DNA of 64,000 nucleotides from Castellaniella sp. GTDB taxonomy: Bacteria; Pseudomonadota; Gammaproteobacteria; Burkholderiales; Burkholderiaceae_B. The stretch is taken from the NCBI RefSeq assembly GCF_004321985.1, contig NZ_SCQN01000048.1, forward strand, positions 62,001 through 126,000, in the 5' to 3' direction. A model generated the notes under the pieces. The model worked only from the letters and a program-made list of their open reading frames with translations. It ran no database searches and was not told where the DNA came from. Shown here piece after piece: positions 47,758 through 58,400 of the stretch (position 1 is the stretch's first letter; the number at the start of each line of letters is the position of its first letter). Made by a program: the position numbers and the translations under genes.

Positions 47758-49143
47758 GTGCGAACGAGCATCACATTCAAGTTGTTTCTGGCCCTGCTCG
47801 CGACCAGCATCGTCGTCGCGTTGGCCATGGGCGGCGCCGTGCGCTACAGCTTCGACAGTGGCTTCGACGACTACATCCAGGAGCGTGAGCACCAGCGGCT
47901 GGATGATCTGGCCCAGGCGCTGGCGATCGACTATGCTGAATCGGGTGGCTGGCAGTTCCTGCAGGTGGATCATAACCGCTGGTGGCGCAGCTTGCGGCTG
48001 TCGCGCCGCGAGGTGTCCGGGCCGCAGGGCGCCGTGCCCCGGCTGCCCCCGTTCCGGGTCATGCTGGTGGACGTGGATCAGCACTGGCTCGCGGGGCCGC
48101 GCCTGCGTCCCGGACCGGATTGGCGGCGCTACCCCGTGAGGGTTGCCAACCAGACGGTGGGCTGGTTGCTCAGCCCACCGCTGGCTCCCATGGTGATCAA
48201 CGACGAGATCGACCGCGAGTTCCAGGCGCGTCAGCTGCGTGCTACGTGGGTCATTGTCGGCCTTTCGGTGCTGCTGGCCGTGCTGGTCAGTCTATGGCTG
48301 GCCCGCGTGCTGTTGGTCCCGGTGCGGCGGATCGCGCTGGCGACGCACCGACTGGCCAGCGGTGACTATGCCACGCGGGTGCAGATCGGCGCCCGCGATG
48401 AACTGGGGCGGCTCGCGCTGGACTTCAACCGGCTGGCGCACAGTCTGGCGCGCAACGAGCGCCTGCGCCGTGAATGGATGGCCGATGTCTCGCATGAACT
48501 TCGCACGCCGCTGGCGGTGTTGCGAGGCGAGATCGAGGCCCTGGAGGACGGCCTGCGCCCGCTGGATGCTGGTGCACTCGCGTCCCTGGCGCACGAGGTG
48601 CGGCAATTAAGCAACCTGATCGATGACCTCTACGAGCTCTCGCTGGCGGATGCTGGCGCGCTGAACTATCACATGCAGGCGGTGGACCTGTCCCGGATCG
48701 TGGCGCAGGCTGTCGATACCGTGCGCGAACGCTTTGTCCGCCGGGGCTTGGCGATCACCACGCAGCTCGAACCCGGTCTGGTGATCCAGGGCGACGAGCG
48801 CCGTCTGTCGCAGCTTCTGTCCAACGTACTGGAAAACAGCCTGCGCTACACCGATGCGCCCGGTCAGGTGCGGGTGCGTGTCTGCCGCTCCGGCCCAGGG
48901 CTGATGCTGGAGGTCGCCGACAGCGCGCCCGGGGTGGCCCCGGATCAGTTGCCACGGCTTTTCGACAGGCTGTATCGTGCAGAGGCTTCGCGCAGCCGGG
49001 AATTTGGAGGGGCAGGGCTGGGGTTGGCCATCTGCCGCCACATTGCACAAGCCCATGGCGCCCAGATCAGGGCGCTGGGATCCGATCTGGGCGGCGTGTC
49101 GATTCGGGTGGAATGGCCGGTCTTTGCGCCGGCCGAGGAGTGA
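47758..49143 (+). CDS. sensor histidine kinase (BaeS/CpxA-like)
   Basis: 461-residue membrane kinase. Transmembrane helix at about 8-28, periplasmic sensor at 29-160, second helix at about 161-182, then HAMP. His246 lies in [10 protein letters not shown]. The ATP-binding domain has the N box [12 protein letters not shown] and the G boxes [12 protein letters not shown] and GAGLGLAI. The GTG start has GGGAAG 5-10 bases upstream. The kinase precedes its response regulator, as in baeSR. A Spy-like gene downstream points to envelope stress sensing. Confidence 0.9.
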   Translation: MRTSITFKLFLALLATSIVVALAMGGAVRYSFDSGFDDYIQEREHQRLDDLAQALAIDYAESGGWQFLQVDHNRWWRSLRLSRREVSGPQGAVPRLPPFRVMLVDVDQHWLAGPRLRPGPDWRRYPVRVANQTVGWLLSPPLAPMVINDEIDREFQARQLRATWVIVGLSVLLAVLVSLWLARVLLVPVRRIALATHRLASGDYATRVQIGARDELGRLALDFNRLAHSLARNERLRREWMADVSHELRTPLAVLRGEIEALEDGLRPLDAGALASLAHEVRQLSNLIDDLYELSLADAGALNYHMQAVDLSRIVAQAVDTVRERFVRRGLAITTQLEPGLVIQGDERRLSQLLSNVLENSLRYTDAPGQVRVRVCRSGPGLMLEVADSAPGVAPDQLPRLFDRLYRAEASRSREFGGAGLGLAICRHIAQAHGAQIRALGSDLGGVSIRVEWPVFAPAEE

Positions 49144-49146
49144 CTC

Positions 49147-49845
49147 ATGCGCATTCTGGTGGTCGAAGACGAACCCAAGCTGGCCGAGATCCTGCGGACC
49201 TACCTGGAGGCGGCTGGTTTTGAAGTCGAGTGCGTGGCAGACGGTCTCAAGGTCATGGCCAGCGTGGAGCACGCGACGCCCGATCTGGTGCTGCTCGACC
49301 TGATGCTGCCGGGGCGCGATGGGCTGGACGTCTGCCGGGACATTCGTGCTTACGCCCCCATTCCCATCATCATGGTGACGGCCCGGACCGAGGAAATCGA
49401 CCGGCTCCTGGGACTGGAGCTGGGGGCCGACGACTATATCTGCAAACCTTACAGTCCGCGCGAGGTCGTGGCGCGTGTCAAGGCCGTGCTGCGTCGCAGT
49501 CAGGCGCATCGCGAACCTGCGAGCGCCTGTGAGGCAGTGGGGCTGGAGATCGAGCCGTCAGCCTACCTGGCTCGGCTGGATGGGGTGGGGCTGGATCTGA
49601 CGCCGGTCGAATTTCGGCTGCTGGCGCTGCTGGCGAGCCATCCGGGGCGCATTTTCTCTCGCGACCAGGTGCTCGATGGACTGTACGATGACCACCGGGT
49701 GGTGACGGACCGGGCCGTGGACAGCCATGTCAAGAACCTGCGCCGCAAGCTCGCGCAGGTGCGGCCGGGCGGCGACCTGATCCGGTCGGTGTACGGCGTG
49801 GGTTATCGGCTCGACTTGCTGGCGGATGCTGACGAATCTTCATGA
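49147..49845 (+). CDS. OmpR-family response regulator (BaeR/CpxR-like)
   Basis: 232-residue regulator. Receiver domain with Asp51 (LLDLMLPGRDG) as phosphoacceptor, acidic pocket VEDEP near residues 7-10 and Lys in ICKPYSPRE. A C-terminal winged helix follows, with RIFSRDQVLDGLYDDHRVVT and the VDSHVKNLRRKL recognition helix. Starts three bases after the kinase stop. Probable target is the Spy-like gene downstream. Confidence 0.93.
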   Translation: MRILVVEDEPKLAEILRTYLEAAGFEVECVADGLKVMASVEHATPDLVLLDLMLPGRDGLDVCRDIRAYAPIPIIMVTARTEEIDRLLGLELGADDYICKPYSPREVVARVKAVLRRSQAHREPASACEAVGLEIEPSAYLARLDGVGLDLTPVEFRLLALLASHPGRIFSRDQVLDGLYDDHRVVTDRAVDSHVKNLRRKLAQVRPGGDLIRSVYGVGYRLDLLADADESS

Positions 49846-49942
49846 AACCTGCACAATTCGTCCATGCTTGCGCCGCAGTTCGCTCCTAATCTGTACCCAT
49901 CGCGGCTTCGATGGGATGCCGCACCACGATAGGACGAACGAC

Positions 49943-50437
49943 ATGGCCTCCACTTTCTCACGCACCTACTCCACGCTGGCTCTGGTCGCCGCAATGGCCG
50001 CTGCTCCCATGGTCGCGACAGCGGCCACCGATGGGCCATCTGACCACGATTCGCCGCGCCACCACCAGAAGATGCATCGCGGTCACGGCATGCAGGACAG
50101 CTGGGGCGGCCCCATGCTGCGCGGTCTGAATCTGACCCAGGCTCAGCAGGATCAGGTCTTCAAGATCCGCCATGACCAGGCCCAGGCCTTCTACGACCAG
50201 CACAAAGCGCTTCGGGCTGCCCGAAAATCCCTGCACGAGCTGACCACGGCCGATTCCTTCGATCAGGCAAAGGCACAAGAGGCGGCGCAAGCCATGGGTC
50301 AGGCCGATGCGCAGCTCGCGTTGCTGCGCGCACAGACCCAGGCCCAGATCCGCGCCGTGCTCACCCCCGAGCAGCGGCAGCAGCTTGCCGATCGCCAGAC
50401 CGCTCACCGGTCAGCGGGCGAACAGCGTGCCAACTGA
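49943..50437 (+). CDS. Spy/CpxP-family periplasmic protein
   Basis: 164-residue exported protein with a signal peptide cleaved near ATA-A (about residue 28). A His-rich segment (residues 35-50) follows, then an all-helical part with two LTxxQ motifs (LTQAQQDQV and LTPEQRQQL), the hallmark of Spy/CpxP chaperones and stress sensors. The His-rich part could bind metal. It directly follows the two-component genes. AGGA precedes the ATG. Its 3' end overlaps the convergent NlpC/P60 gene by 27 bases. Confidence 0.85.
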   Translation: MASTFSRTYSTLALVAAMAAAPMVATAATDGPSDHDSPRHHQKMHRGHGMQDSWGGPMLRGLNLTQAQQDQVFKIRHDQAQAFYDQHKALRAARKSLHELTTADSFDQAKAQEAAQAMGQADAQLALLRAQTQAQIRAVLTPEQRQQLADRQTAHRSAGEQRAN

Positions 50438-50929
50438 TTCGAAGTGCCGCCGGTAGTAGGGGCTAGCCAGGCTGTCGATCCTGACCTGGCCACCCGTTGA
50501 TGGCGCATTGATGAAACGGTTGTCGCCCAGGTAGATTCCCATGTGGGAATTCGGCTGGCCCGTCGTGTTGAAGAACACCAGATCGCCCGGTTGCAATTGG
50601 CCGCGTGGGACCGGCCGACTGAGGTGGGCGATCTGTTCCGTGTTGTGCGGCAACGGTGTGTCGGTGGCGGTGCCGAATACATATCTCACCAGGCCGCTGC
50701 AGTCGAATCCCTGCTGGAAGCGGGAGCCGCCGTACCGATAGCGCGTCTCCAGCAGGCTGAGTGCAGTCATGACGACTTCCGTGCGTTGTGCCGGGTTGAT
50801 CTGGGGGTTGCGTTCAGCGGTCTGCCGCTCCCGGCTGCCAGGCCCGGCACAAGCCGCCAGCAGCGCGCACAGCACGATGGCTACCCAGGTACGGGCGAGG
50901 CGGTCCTTGGTGGCCGGGTGGGCGGTCAT
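50411..50929 (-). CDS. NlpC/P60 family lipoprotein
   Basis: 172-residue peptidoglycan peptidase. The lipobox is LLAAC (Cys about residue 27), so it is an outer- or inner-membrane lipoprotein. The catalytic Cys is in FDCSGLVRYVF and the His in SHMGIYLGDNRFI. A polar residue in FINAPSTGGQ takes the third position. Such enzymes cut D-Glu-meso-Dap links in wall peptides. Starts 15 bases after the yggS-type gene and probably shares its transcript. Confidence 0.9.
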   Translation of the reverse strand: MTAHPATKDRLARTWVAIVLCALLAACAGPGSRERQTAERNPQINPAQRTEVVMTALSLLETRYRYGGSRFQQGFDCSGLVRYVFGTATDTPLPHNTEQIAHLSRPVPRGQLQPGDLVFFNTTGQPNSHMGIYLGDNRFINAPSTGGQVRIDSLASPYYRRHFESVGTLFAR

Positions 50930-50944
50930 TGCGCGGCGGCCCGA

Positions 50945-51733
50945 TCAGGCTTTGTGGCCTTCCGGCCAGTAATAACTGTCCGGCAGCTTGCGCGAACCGA
51001 AGATCGCCTGGCCCACCCGCACCGTGGTGGCGCCTTCTTCGATCGCCCATTCGAAATCCCCTGACATGCCCATGGACAGCTCGGCGAAGGCTGCACCCTG
51101 TGGCGCGTCCTGGCGCAGCATGTCGCGAAGTTCGCGCAGCCGGACGAAGCAGGGCCGGACCTGGGCCTGGTCAGTTGCAAACAGTGCCAGCGTCATCAGT
51201 CCGCGCACACGCAGTGCACCGTATCCCGGGAGCGCTTTCGCGAACGCCAGTACGTCGGCTGGTTGCAGACCGAACTTGCTGTCTTCGTGCGACGTGTTGA
51301 CCTGCACGAAGACATCCAGACTGCGGCCTTCCGCCTGAAGATGCCGGTCCAGGGCCTCGGCCACGCGCAGGTTGTCCAGCGCCTGAAATTCGTGCGCGAA
51401 GCGGGCCACGAACTTGGCCTTGTTGGTCTGCAGATGGCCAATGATGGCCCACTGCAGGTCGCCGAGGTCCGACAGGGTTTCCCATTTTCCATAGGCTTCC
51501 TGGACCTTGTTCTCGCCCAGCAGCCGGCAGCCGGCCTGATAGGCCATGCGGATGCGCGCTTCGTCCACGGTCTTGCTCACGGGCAGCAGGCGGACCTCTG
51601 ACTGATTCCGTCCGACGCGTGTGCAGGCCGCCTGGATGCGCGCCTGGATGTCGCCCAGATTCGTCTGAATTTCCTGGAGCGTTTCCGCCTTTTCGTACAG
51701 CGCGCGTGGCGCGGGCGCAGCGACATCATTCAT
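50945..51733 (-). CDS. YggS-family pyridoxal phosphate homeostasis protein
   Basis: 262-residue fold-type III PLP protein. PLP Lys near residue 53 in LPVSKTVDEARI; further blocks GENKVQEAYGK, WAIIGHLQTNKAKF, VNTSHEDSKFG and LSMGMSGDFEWAIEEGATTVRVG match the family. Members buffer PLP and affect amino-acid metabolism; no enzyme activity is established. About 20 residues longer at the N terminus than E. coli YggS. Confidence 0.93.
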   Translation of the reverse strand: MNDVAAPAPRALYEKAETLQEIQTNLGDIQARIQAACTRVGRNQSEVRLLPVSKTVDEARIRMAYQAGCRLLGENKVQEAYGKWETLSDLGDLQWAIIGHLQTNKAKFVARFAHEFQALDNLRVAEALDRHLQAEGRSLDVFVQVNTSHEDSKFGLQPADVLAFAKALPGYGALRVRGLMTLALFATDQAQVRPCFVRLRELRDMLRQDAPQGAAFAELSMGMSGDFEWAIEEGATTVRVGQAIFGSRKLPDSYYWPEGHKA

Positions 51734-51934
51734 TGGTAACCGGATCCTGCAAAAGAAACCAGATGGGTGGCTCCTTTAGGATACCCTCAATCCACCGCCG
51801 TAGCGTATTTTTGGCCCTATACAGGCCAGTTTCCGGGCTGAAAGGCTCTATCATTCAGGACGGATCGGACACTGATATTCGAGTTGGTGGACACAGTCGG
51901 CCAGGGCGTGGCTGGCGGCACACGGAGGAATGGA

Positions 51935-54900
51935 GTGGACTTGCAGCCCGGACTGATGCTGGTGCATGGTAATCGCGCGGAGCAGTTGCGCGATGTGCTC
52001 GTTGCGTGGCTGCGCAGCAACCCTCTGGATCCGCTGGAAAACGAATGCCTGCTGGTGCATAGCAATGGGATTGCCCAATGGTTGCGTCTGGCGTTGGCGG
52101 AAACTGAAACGGGTTATGGGGTCGCTGCGGCGCTTGAATTTCTGCTGCCGTCGCGTTTCATGTGGCAGGCCTATCGGGCGGTCCTGGGCGATGCGTTCGT
52201 TCCGGCCGACTCCCCGCTCGACAAAGAGCCGCTCACCTGGCGCCTGATGCGGTTGCTGCCCGGCCTGGCGGACCAGCCGGGATATGAGCCGCTGCAGCGG
52301 TTCCTGTCGGATGACGAGGGCACCCGCAAACGCTACCAGTTGGCGGGGCGGCTGGCCGATTTGTTCGATCAGTACCAGGTCTATCGTGCCGATTGGCTGC
52401 AGGCCTGGAGCCAGGGTCACGCCGTGCTGCCAGATGCTGCCGGTGACGCGCAACCCCTGGATGCGGAGAGTCTCTGGCAGGCTGGGCTGTGGCGTGCGCT
52501 GCTCGACGATCTGGGCTCGTCGGATGCCCCACAGGGCCGGGCCGCCATCCACGAGGCATTCATGGCCCGCGCGCGGTCGCTCCCCGATGGGGAGCGACCG
52601 GTGGGGCTGCCGCGCCGCGTGCTGGTATTCGGCATCTCGTCCATGCCGCGCCAGACGCTGGAAGCCCTGGCTGCGCTGGCACGTTGGGTGCAGATCCTGA
52701 TGTGCGTGAACAACCCGTGTGCCCATTATTGGGCGGACATCCAGGGGGGACGTGACGTGTTGCGCGCGCGGTTTCGCCGTCAGCAGCGCCGGCCAGGGCT
52801 GCCGCAGATCCCTGACGAGGCCACTCTGCACCAGCAGACCCAGCCGCTGCTCGCTTCCTGGGGGCGGCAGGGAAGGGATTTCATCCGCCTGCTGGACGAT
52901 TTTGATGATCCCGGACCGCGCGTGCGCAGCGGGCAGGCGCTGGCAGCGCTGCATCACCGCATCGATTCATTCGAAGCCTTGCCGGGCGCCACACTGCTCG
53001 AGCAAATTCAGGACGACATCCGCGACCTTCGGCCATTGACCGAAACGCGGGAGCGCTGGCCGGAGGTCGACCCTCTGGGCGATGCTTCGGTGCGCTTTCA
53101 CGTTGCGCACAGCGCCCAGCGCGAGGTGGAGATTCTGCACGATCAGTTATTGGCCGGTTTCGCGGCAGACCCGAGCCTGCAACCGCGCGATGTGATCGTG
53201 ATGGTGCCGGATATCGAGGCCTACGCCCCGCATGTCCAGGCCGTCTTCGGCCTGCATGATAGTCAGGACTGGCGCCATATTCCTTTTGCATTGGCCGATC
53301 GCGGGCAGCGTCATGCCGACCCGTTGGTCATCGTGCTCGAACAGCTGCTGTCGCTGCCGCGCCTGCGGCTGGGCTTGGAGGAGGTTCTGGAGTGGCTGGA
53401 TGTACCGGCGCTGCGCAACCGGTTCGGGATCGATGCCGAGGATCTGCCGCTGTTGCAGCGGTGGGCGCGTGAGTCCAACGTCCGCTGGGGTCTGGACGCG
53501 CAGCAGCGGGCGGGCTTCGGCTTGGGACAGGCGCCTTCCGCCGCGCATCGCTATACCTGGGCCTTCGGTCTGGAGCGCATGCTGCTGGGTTACGCGGTGG
53601 GTCCGGATGCGGGCCCCTGGCGGGACATTGCGCCTTACGACGAGCCGGGCGGTCTGCAGGCGGTTGCGCTGGGGTCGCTGGCGCATCTCGTCGAACGCAT
53701 CGGCCATTATTGGGAACTGTTGCGCGAGCCGGCGCCACCGGATGCCTGGGTGGCCCGTTTCCAGGCGCTGTTGAACGATTTCTTCAGCCCCGTGGCCGAC
53801 GAAGACGCCCATACCCTGCTGCGCTTTCGCGAATGCCTGCAGGATTGGCTACAGGTCTGCGAACAGACAGGACTGGTAGAGGCGCTGCCGCTGAGCATCG
53901 TGGCCGAACATTGTCTGGGCCTGCTTGACCAGCAGGGCCTGTCGCAGCGGTTCTTTGCCGGTGCCGTGACGTTTGCGACCCTCATGCCCATGCGAGCGGT
54001 TCCATTTCGCCGCGTCTGCCTGCTGGGCCTGCAGGACGGCGCCTTCCCGAGAACGCGGGTTCCAGCGGATTTCGATCTGATGGCGAGCCATCCGCGGGCC
54101 GGAGATCGCTCCCGCCGGGAGGATGACCGGTACTTGTTTCTGGAGGCGCTGCTGTCGGCCCGAGACCAGTTCTACGTGTCCTGGGTGGGTCGTGACATTC
54201 ACGATAATGCCGAACAAGCGCCATCGGTGCTGGTGTCGCAGCTCATGGAGCACCTGGATGGCGGTTGGCGATGTCGGACAGGCGGCGCGGTGTCGCAGGC
54301 CCTGACGTGCGTACATCCGCTGCAGCCCTTCAGCCGCCGTTATTTCGAGGCGGGCACGGCGTCAGGCCCGCAGGCGCTCTTCACCTATGCGGCAGAATGG
54401 CGCGACCGGCAAGCGCCGGCTGTCTCGGGGGTGACTGAGCTGGAGCCCCGGCCGTCGGAGTCGTCACTGGATTTGGCCGTCCTGACGCGGTTCCTGCGTC
54501 ATCCGGTCAAGGCATTTCTGCAGCAACGCCTGCGGGTCCGGTTCGAGATGGATGCGTCGCTCACCGATGAATCCGAGCCCTATTCCCTGGATGGTCTGCA
54601 GGAATGGAAGATCCGGCAGACGCTGCTGGACGGCGTGCAGCGCTCGCCTGGTGCTATGGGTGCAGCCGACGTGTCCGCAGTGCTGGACCAGGATCTGGAC
54701 CGCCTGCAGCGTCAAGGCGATCTTCTGGAGGGACCGCTGGGTGATCGTGCCATCCGCCGGCTGCGCGAGGTGCTGGAGGAGCCGCTGGCAGGCTTTTCCC
54801 AGGCATGCGCTGATTGGCCGCAGGTGGTGGACCAGGCACTCCGGGTGGAGAGCTGCCTGCCTTTGGCACCGGGCGAACCTGAACTCGTCTTTGCCGACAC

Positions 54901-55429
54901 GCTGTCGGGCTGGCGCCGCAATTCGACGGGAGACTGGGGTCGGATCCGTCTGGTCGCCAGCGATCTGGTGGATCAAAAGGGTCACTATCGCCTCACCCCC
55001 ATGCTGGGCGCCTGGCTGGAGCACGTCTGTGCCCATGCTCACGGGCGCCCGGTCACGACCATGCTCATCAGCCCAAAGGGACGGGTGACCTGGGCAGCGG
55101 CGGATCCACCCGGTAAAGGGCAGACCTGGCAATCACTGTGGTCCGACCTGTGGTCCGCCTGGCGTCTGGGCCTTTGCAGCGCTCTGCCGGTCGAGGCGCA
55201 CGCCGCCAGCCTGTGGCTGCGCACGGGAGAGCCTTCCGGGCCGGAGGACAAGGGCTGGGCACCGATTCGGGACGCCTACGAGACGCGTCTGAGCGACGAT
55301 CTCTATCTCAGACGCTGTTATCCGGACTTCGAGTCCCTGGTGGCCGGTGGTTCGTTCTTCGAGTGGGCGAGGACCCTTTATGGGTCGTTGAGCGCAGCGG
55401 TGTCGGGCGCCCCCGGAGGGAAGCGCTGA
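51935..55429 (+). CDS. recC: exodeoxyribonuclease V gamma subunit
   Basis: 1164-residue RecC (E. coli 1122), the scaffold of RecBCD that splits the duplex and recognises Chi. The opening LMLVHGNRAEQLRDVLV is followed by LLVHSNGIAQWLRLALA and PSRFMWQAYR. Later blocks VCLLGLQDGAFPRTR and DRYLFLEALLSARDQFYVSWVG are RecC-type inactivated helicase motifs. The GTG at 51935 is chosen because GGAGG lies 7-11 bases upstream; in-frame TTG/GTG codons 48-51 bases earlier lack a site. Its stop overlaps recB (TGATG). Confidence 0.95.
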   Translation: MDLQPGLMLVHGNRAEQLRDVLVAWLRSNPLDPLENECLLVHSNGIAQWLRLALAETETGYGVAAALEFLLPSRFMWQAYRAVLGDAFVPADSPLDKEPLTWRLMRLLPGLADQPGYEPLQRFLSDDEGTRKRYQLAGRLADLFDQYQVYRADWLQAWSQGHAVLPDAAGDAQPLDAESLWQAGLWRALLDDLGSSDAPQGRAAIHEAFMARARSLPDGERPVGLPRRVLVFGISSMPRQTLEALAALARWVQILMCVNNPCAHYWADIQGGRDVLRARFRRQQRRPGLPQIPDEATLHQQTQPLLASWGRQGRDFIRLLDDFDDPGPRVRSGQALAALHHRIDSFEALPGATLLEQIQDDIRDLRPLTETRERWPEVDPLGDASVRFHVAHSAQREVEILHDQLLAGFAADPSLQPRDVIVMVPDIEAYAPHVQAVFGLHDSQDWRHIPFALADRGQRHADPLVIVLEQLLSLPRLRLGLEEVLEWLDVPALRNRFGIDAEDLPLLQRWARESNVRWGLDAQQRAGFGLGQAPSAAHRYTWAFGLERMLLGYAVGPDAGPWRDIAPYDEPGGLQAVALGSLAHLVERIGHYWELLREPAPPDAWVARFQALLNDFFSPVADEDAHTLLRFRECLQDWLQVCEQTGLVEALPLSIVAEHCLGLLDQQGLSQRFFAGAVTFATLMPMRAVPFRRVCLLGLQDGAFPRTRVPADFDLMASHPRAGDRSRREDDRYLFLEALLSARDQFYVSWVGRDIHDNAEQAPSVLVSQLMEHLDGGWRCRTGGAVSQALTCVHPLQPFSRRYFEAGTASGPQALFTYAAEWRDRQAPAVSGVTELEPRPSESSLDLAVLTRFLRHPVKAFLQQRLRVRFEMDASLTDESEPYSLDGLQEWKIRQTLLDGVQRSPGAMGAADVSAVLDQDLDRLQRQGDLLEGPLGDRAIRRLREVLEEPLAGFSQACADWPQVVDQALRVESCLPLAPGEPELVFADTLSGWRRNSTGDWGRIRLVASDLVDQKGHYRLTPMLGAWLEHVCAHAHGRPVTTMLISPKGRVTWAAADPPGKGQTWQSLWSDLWSAWRLGLCSALPVEAHAASLWLRTGEPSGPEDKGWAPIRDAYETRLSDDLYLRRCYPDFESLVAGGSFFEWARTLYGSLSAAVSGAPGGKR

Positions 55430-58400
55430 TGCCGACCATCCATTCTGTGGACCCACTGCAGTTCGAACTGCATGGCAGCCACCTGATCGAGGCCAGTGCC
55501 GGTACCGGAAAAACCTGGACCATCGCTGCCCTGTACGTCCGGCTGGTGCTGGGCCACGGCGGACAGCCCGCGCACCTGCCGGCCGATATTCTGGTGCTGA
55601 CCTTTACCGAGGCAGCAGCGCGCGAGTTGCGGGACCGCATTCGTGCGCGTCTGTCGCAGGCGGCGGATGCGTTTGCTGTGCCAGAGGGCGCTGATGCGCC
55701 GGATGCTGCTGGTGGCGATGTCTTTCTGGCCGGCTTGCGGGCGCAGTATCCGCCCCATGAGTGGCCAAACGCCGCCCGTTTGCTGGGTCTGGCGGCGGAG
55801 TCCATGGACGAGGCGTCGATCTTTACCATTCACGCCTGGTGCGCGCGTGTCCTGCGCGAGCATGCGTTCGACAGCGGAAGTCTGTTTGAGCAGGACTTGC
55901 AGACGGACCTCCGTGAACCGGTCCGTCAGGTCGCCTGGGACTATTGGCGCAGCCAGGTCGCGGCACTGGATGCTGCCGGGCTGGAGCAGGCCCTTTCCGT
56001 GTGGCCGGAGCCCGGCAAGCTGCTGGAGTTGGCGCCGCTGCTGACGCTGGAGGCACCGCCTGCGCCGGACGTTCCGTTGGCACAGGTCTGCGAGCAGGCG
56101 GCTGCTCGCCGCAGCGGGCGACTGCGAGCCCTGAAGCAGCCTTGGGAACAGGGCGCTGACGAGCTTGGGAATTGGCTGGAGAGCATTCGGGGCGGCCTGA
56201 AGCACTACAACTCGGCGCACGTCCAGCGATGGGTGGGAACGCTGCAAAGCTGGGCCACGGATCCGGCCCAGGAAGTTTTGGATCTCAAGACGGGCTGGGA
56301 ACGCCTGGTACCGGAAGGCATTGCGGGTTGGTGGTCGGGCGACGGCCCGGCACCGGCTCATCCGCTCAGCGCGGCGCTGGCCGGGTTGAAGGATGATCTG
56401 GCGAACCTGCCATCGGCCCGTGCGCCCTTGCTGCAGCATGCCGCTGGCTGGATGGCCCTGCGCTTGCAGCAGGCGCTGGCGTCGAGCGCGCAAATGGGTT
56501 TCGATGGCCTGCTCACGAGCCTGGCCCAGGCGCTCGAGGGCGATCGAAGCCGGTTCCTCGCACAGACCCTGCGCCGCCAGTTTCCCATCGTGCTGATCGA
56601 TGAGTTTCAGGATACCGATCCCCTTCAGTACAGGATCTTCGACCGGATTTACGATGTGGCACGCAACGACCCGGAGACGGCACTGATCCTCATCGGCGAT
56701 CCCAAGCAGTCGATCTATGGCTTCCGTGGCGCCGACGTCCATACTTACCTGCGCGCCGCCCGCGACTGCGCGAGCCGGGTCCATACTCTGGGCCGGAATT
56801 TCCGCGCATCGCACGCCATGGTGGACGCGGTCAACCGGTGTTTCCAGCACCGGGGAGAGTCACCCTTCCTGACCGGTCTGCGGGATGAGACCATCGCGTT
56901 CGAGCCCGTCCAATCCCAGGGGCGCGGCGATGCCTGGCGGGTGGAAGGTTGTGCCGGCGTCGCTCTGAACGCGATCTGGGTGGCGCCGCAGGCGCCTGGT
57001 GAGGCGCTGGCGGTGGGGAGTTACCGCGAGCAGGCTGCCACTCTGTGTGCCGGGCGGATTGCGTCGATCCTGGCTCTGGGACGCGCGGGTCGGGCCGGGT
57101 TTGACGAGGTCGAACATGGTTTCCGCGCCGTGCGGCCCGCCGACGTCGCCGTTCTGGTCAACAGCCACGCCGAAGCGCGCCAGATCCGCGCGGCGCTGGG
57201 CCAGGCTGGCCTGCGCAGCGTCTATTTGTCGGAGCGTGATTCCGTCTACGATTCGCCGCTGTCACTGGAACTCTTCGTCTGTCTTCAGGCCTGCGCTCAG
57301 CCCGAGGACGAGCGGGCGGTGCGGGCAGCCCTGGCCACCCCCTTGCTTGGCTTGTCGCTGGTGCGCCTGGCCGAGTTGGTCGAGGATGAGAACGCCTGGG
57401 ATGAACAGGTCGCGCGCTTTCAGACCTATCATCGGTGCTGGCGCCAGCGCGGCGTGCTGCCCATGCTGCGCGCGCTGCTCCAGGATTTCGGCGTCGCAGC
57501 CCGGCTGCTGGCCGAAGGTGCCGATGGCGAACGCCAGTTGACCGATTGCCTGCATCTTGCCGAACTTCTCCAGCAGGCATCGGGGCATCTGGACGGCGAA
57601 CAGGCGGTGTTGCGGTTCCTCGATCAACAGCGTCAGTCCACCACGGACGAGGATGCGCGCCGGCTTCGGCTCGAAAGCGACGAGGGTCTGGTGCGGGTGG
57701 TGACGGTGCATAAATCCAAAGGCCTGGAGTATCCGCTGGTCTTTCTGCCGTTCGTCTGCGTAGCTCCGTCGGTGCGCCGCGACCGAAACCCGGCCCGCCT
57801 CATGCAGGGCGGGCATTCCGTCTGGGTCATGGAGCCCGATGACGATCAGATTCGGCAGCAGGCGCTCGAGCGTCTGGGGGAAGAAGTTCGCAAACTGTAT
57901 GTGGCGCTCACGCGCGCGTGCCATGCCGCCTGGGTCGTGCTGGGCCCATTGAAGGCGCTGGTGGACAGCGGCATCGGTCATGTGCTGGGCGAAGACCTGC
58001 GGTCTGCTTGGGAGGATCTGGCCGGCAATACGATGGGATCTGTGGCGTGGGACCAGTTGGATGGGTACGGCGAATGGCATCGGTTTCAGGAAAACGAGCT
58101 GCAACCGTTGGGGCCGGCGCGGCAGCTGGCCGGTCCGGTGGTGGCGCAGCCCTGGTGGATCGCCAGCTATTCCGCCTTGCATCGGCCGGACGCGGCGCAT
58201 GACGACAATCGGGCCTTGTGGCCAGCCCCGCAGTCGCCCTCTGAGGATGTGCTGCGCGAGAACCGCTTGGCGCCAGCCGCCGCCATCGTTGTGCCGGAAG
58301 CGTCCATCGATGAGGACCTGTCGGGTCCGTTGCGCGATTTTCCGCGCGGCAGCGAAGCGGGTACGTTCCTCCATGGTCTGCTGGAATGGGCCGGGCGCCG

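Noticed and set aside
51813-51830. TGGCC / GGCCA dyad around CTATACA before recC
   Set aside because: The arms are only 5 bp and no -35 could be paired with TATACA; not distinguishable from chance.
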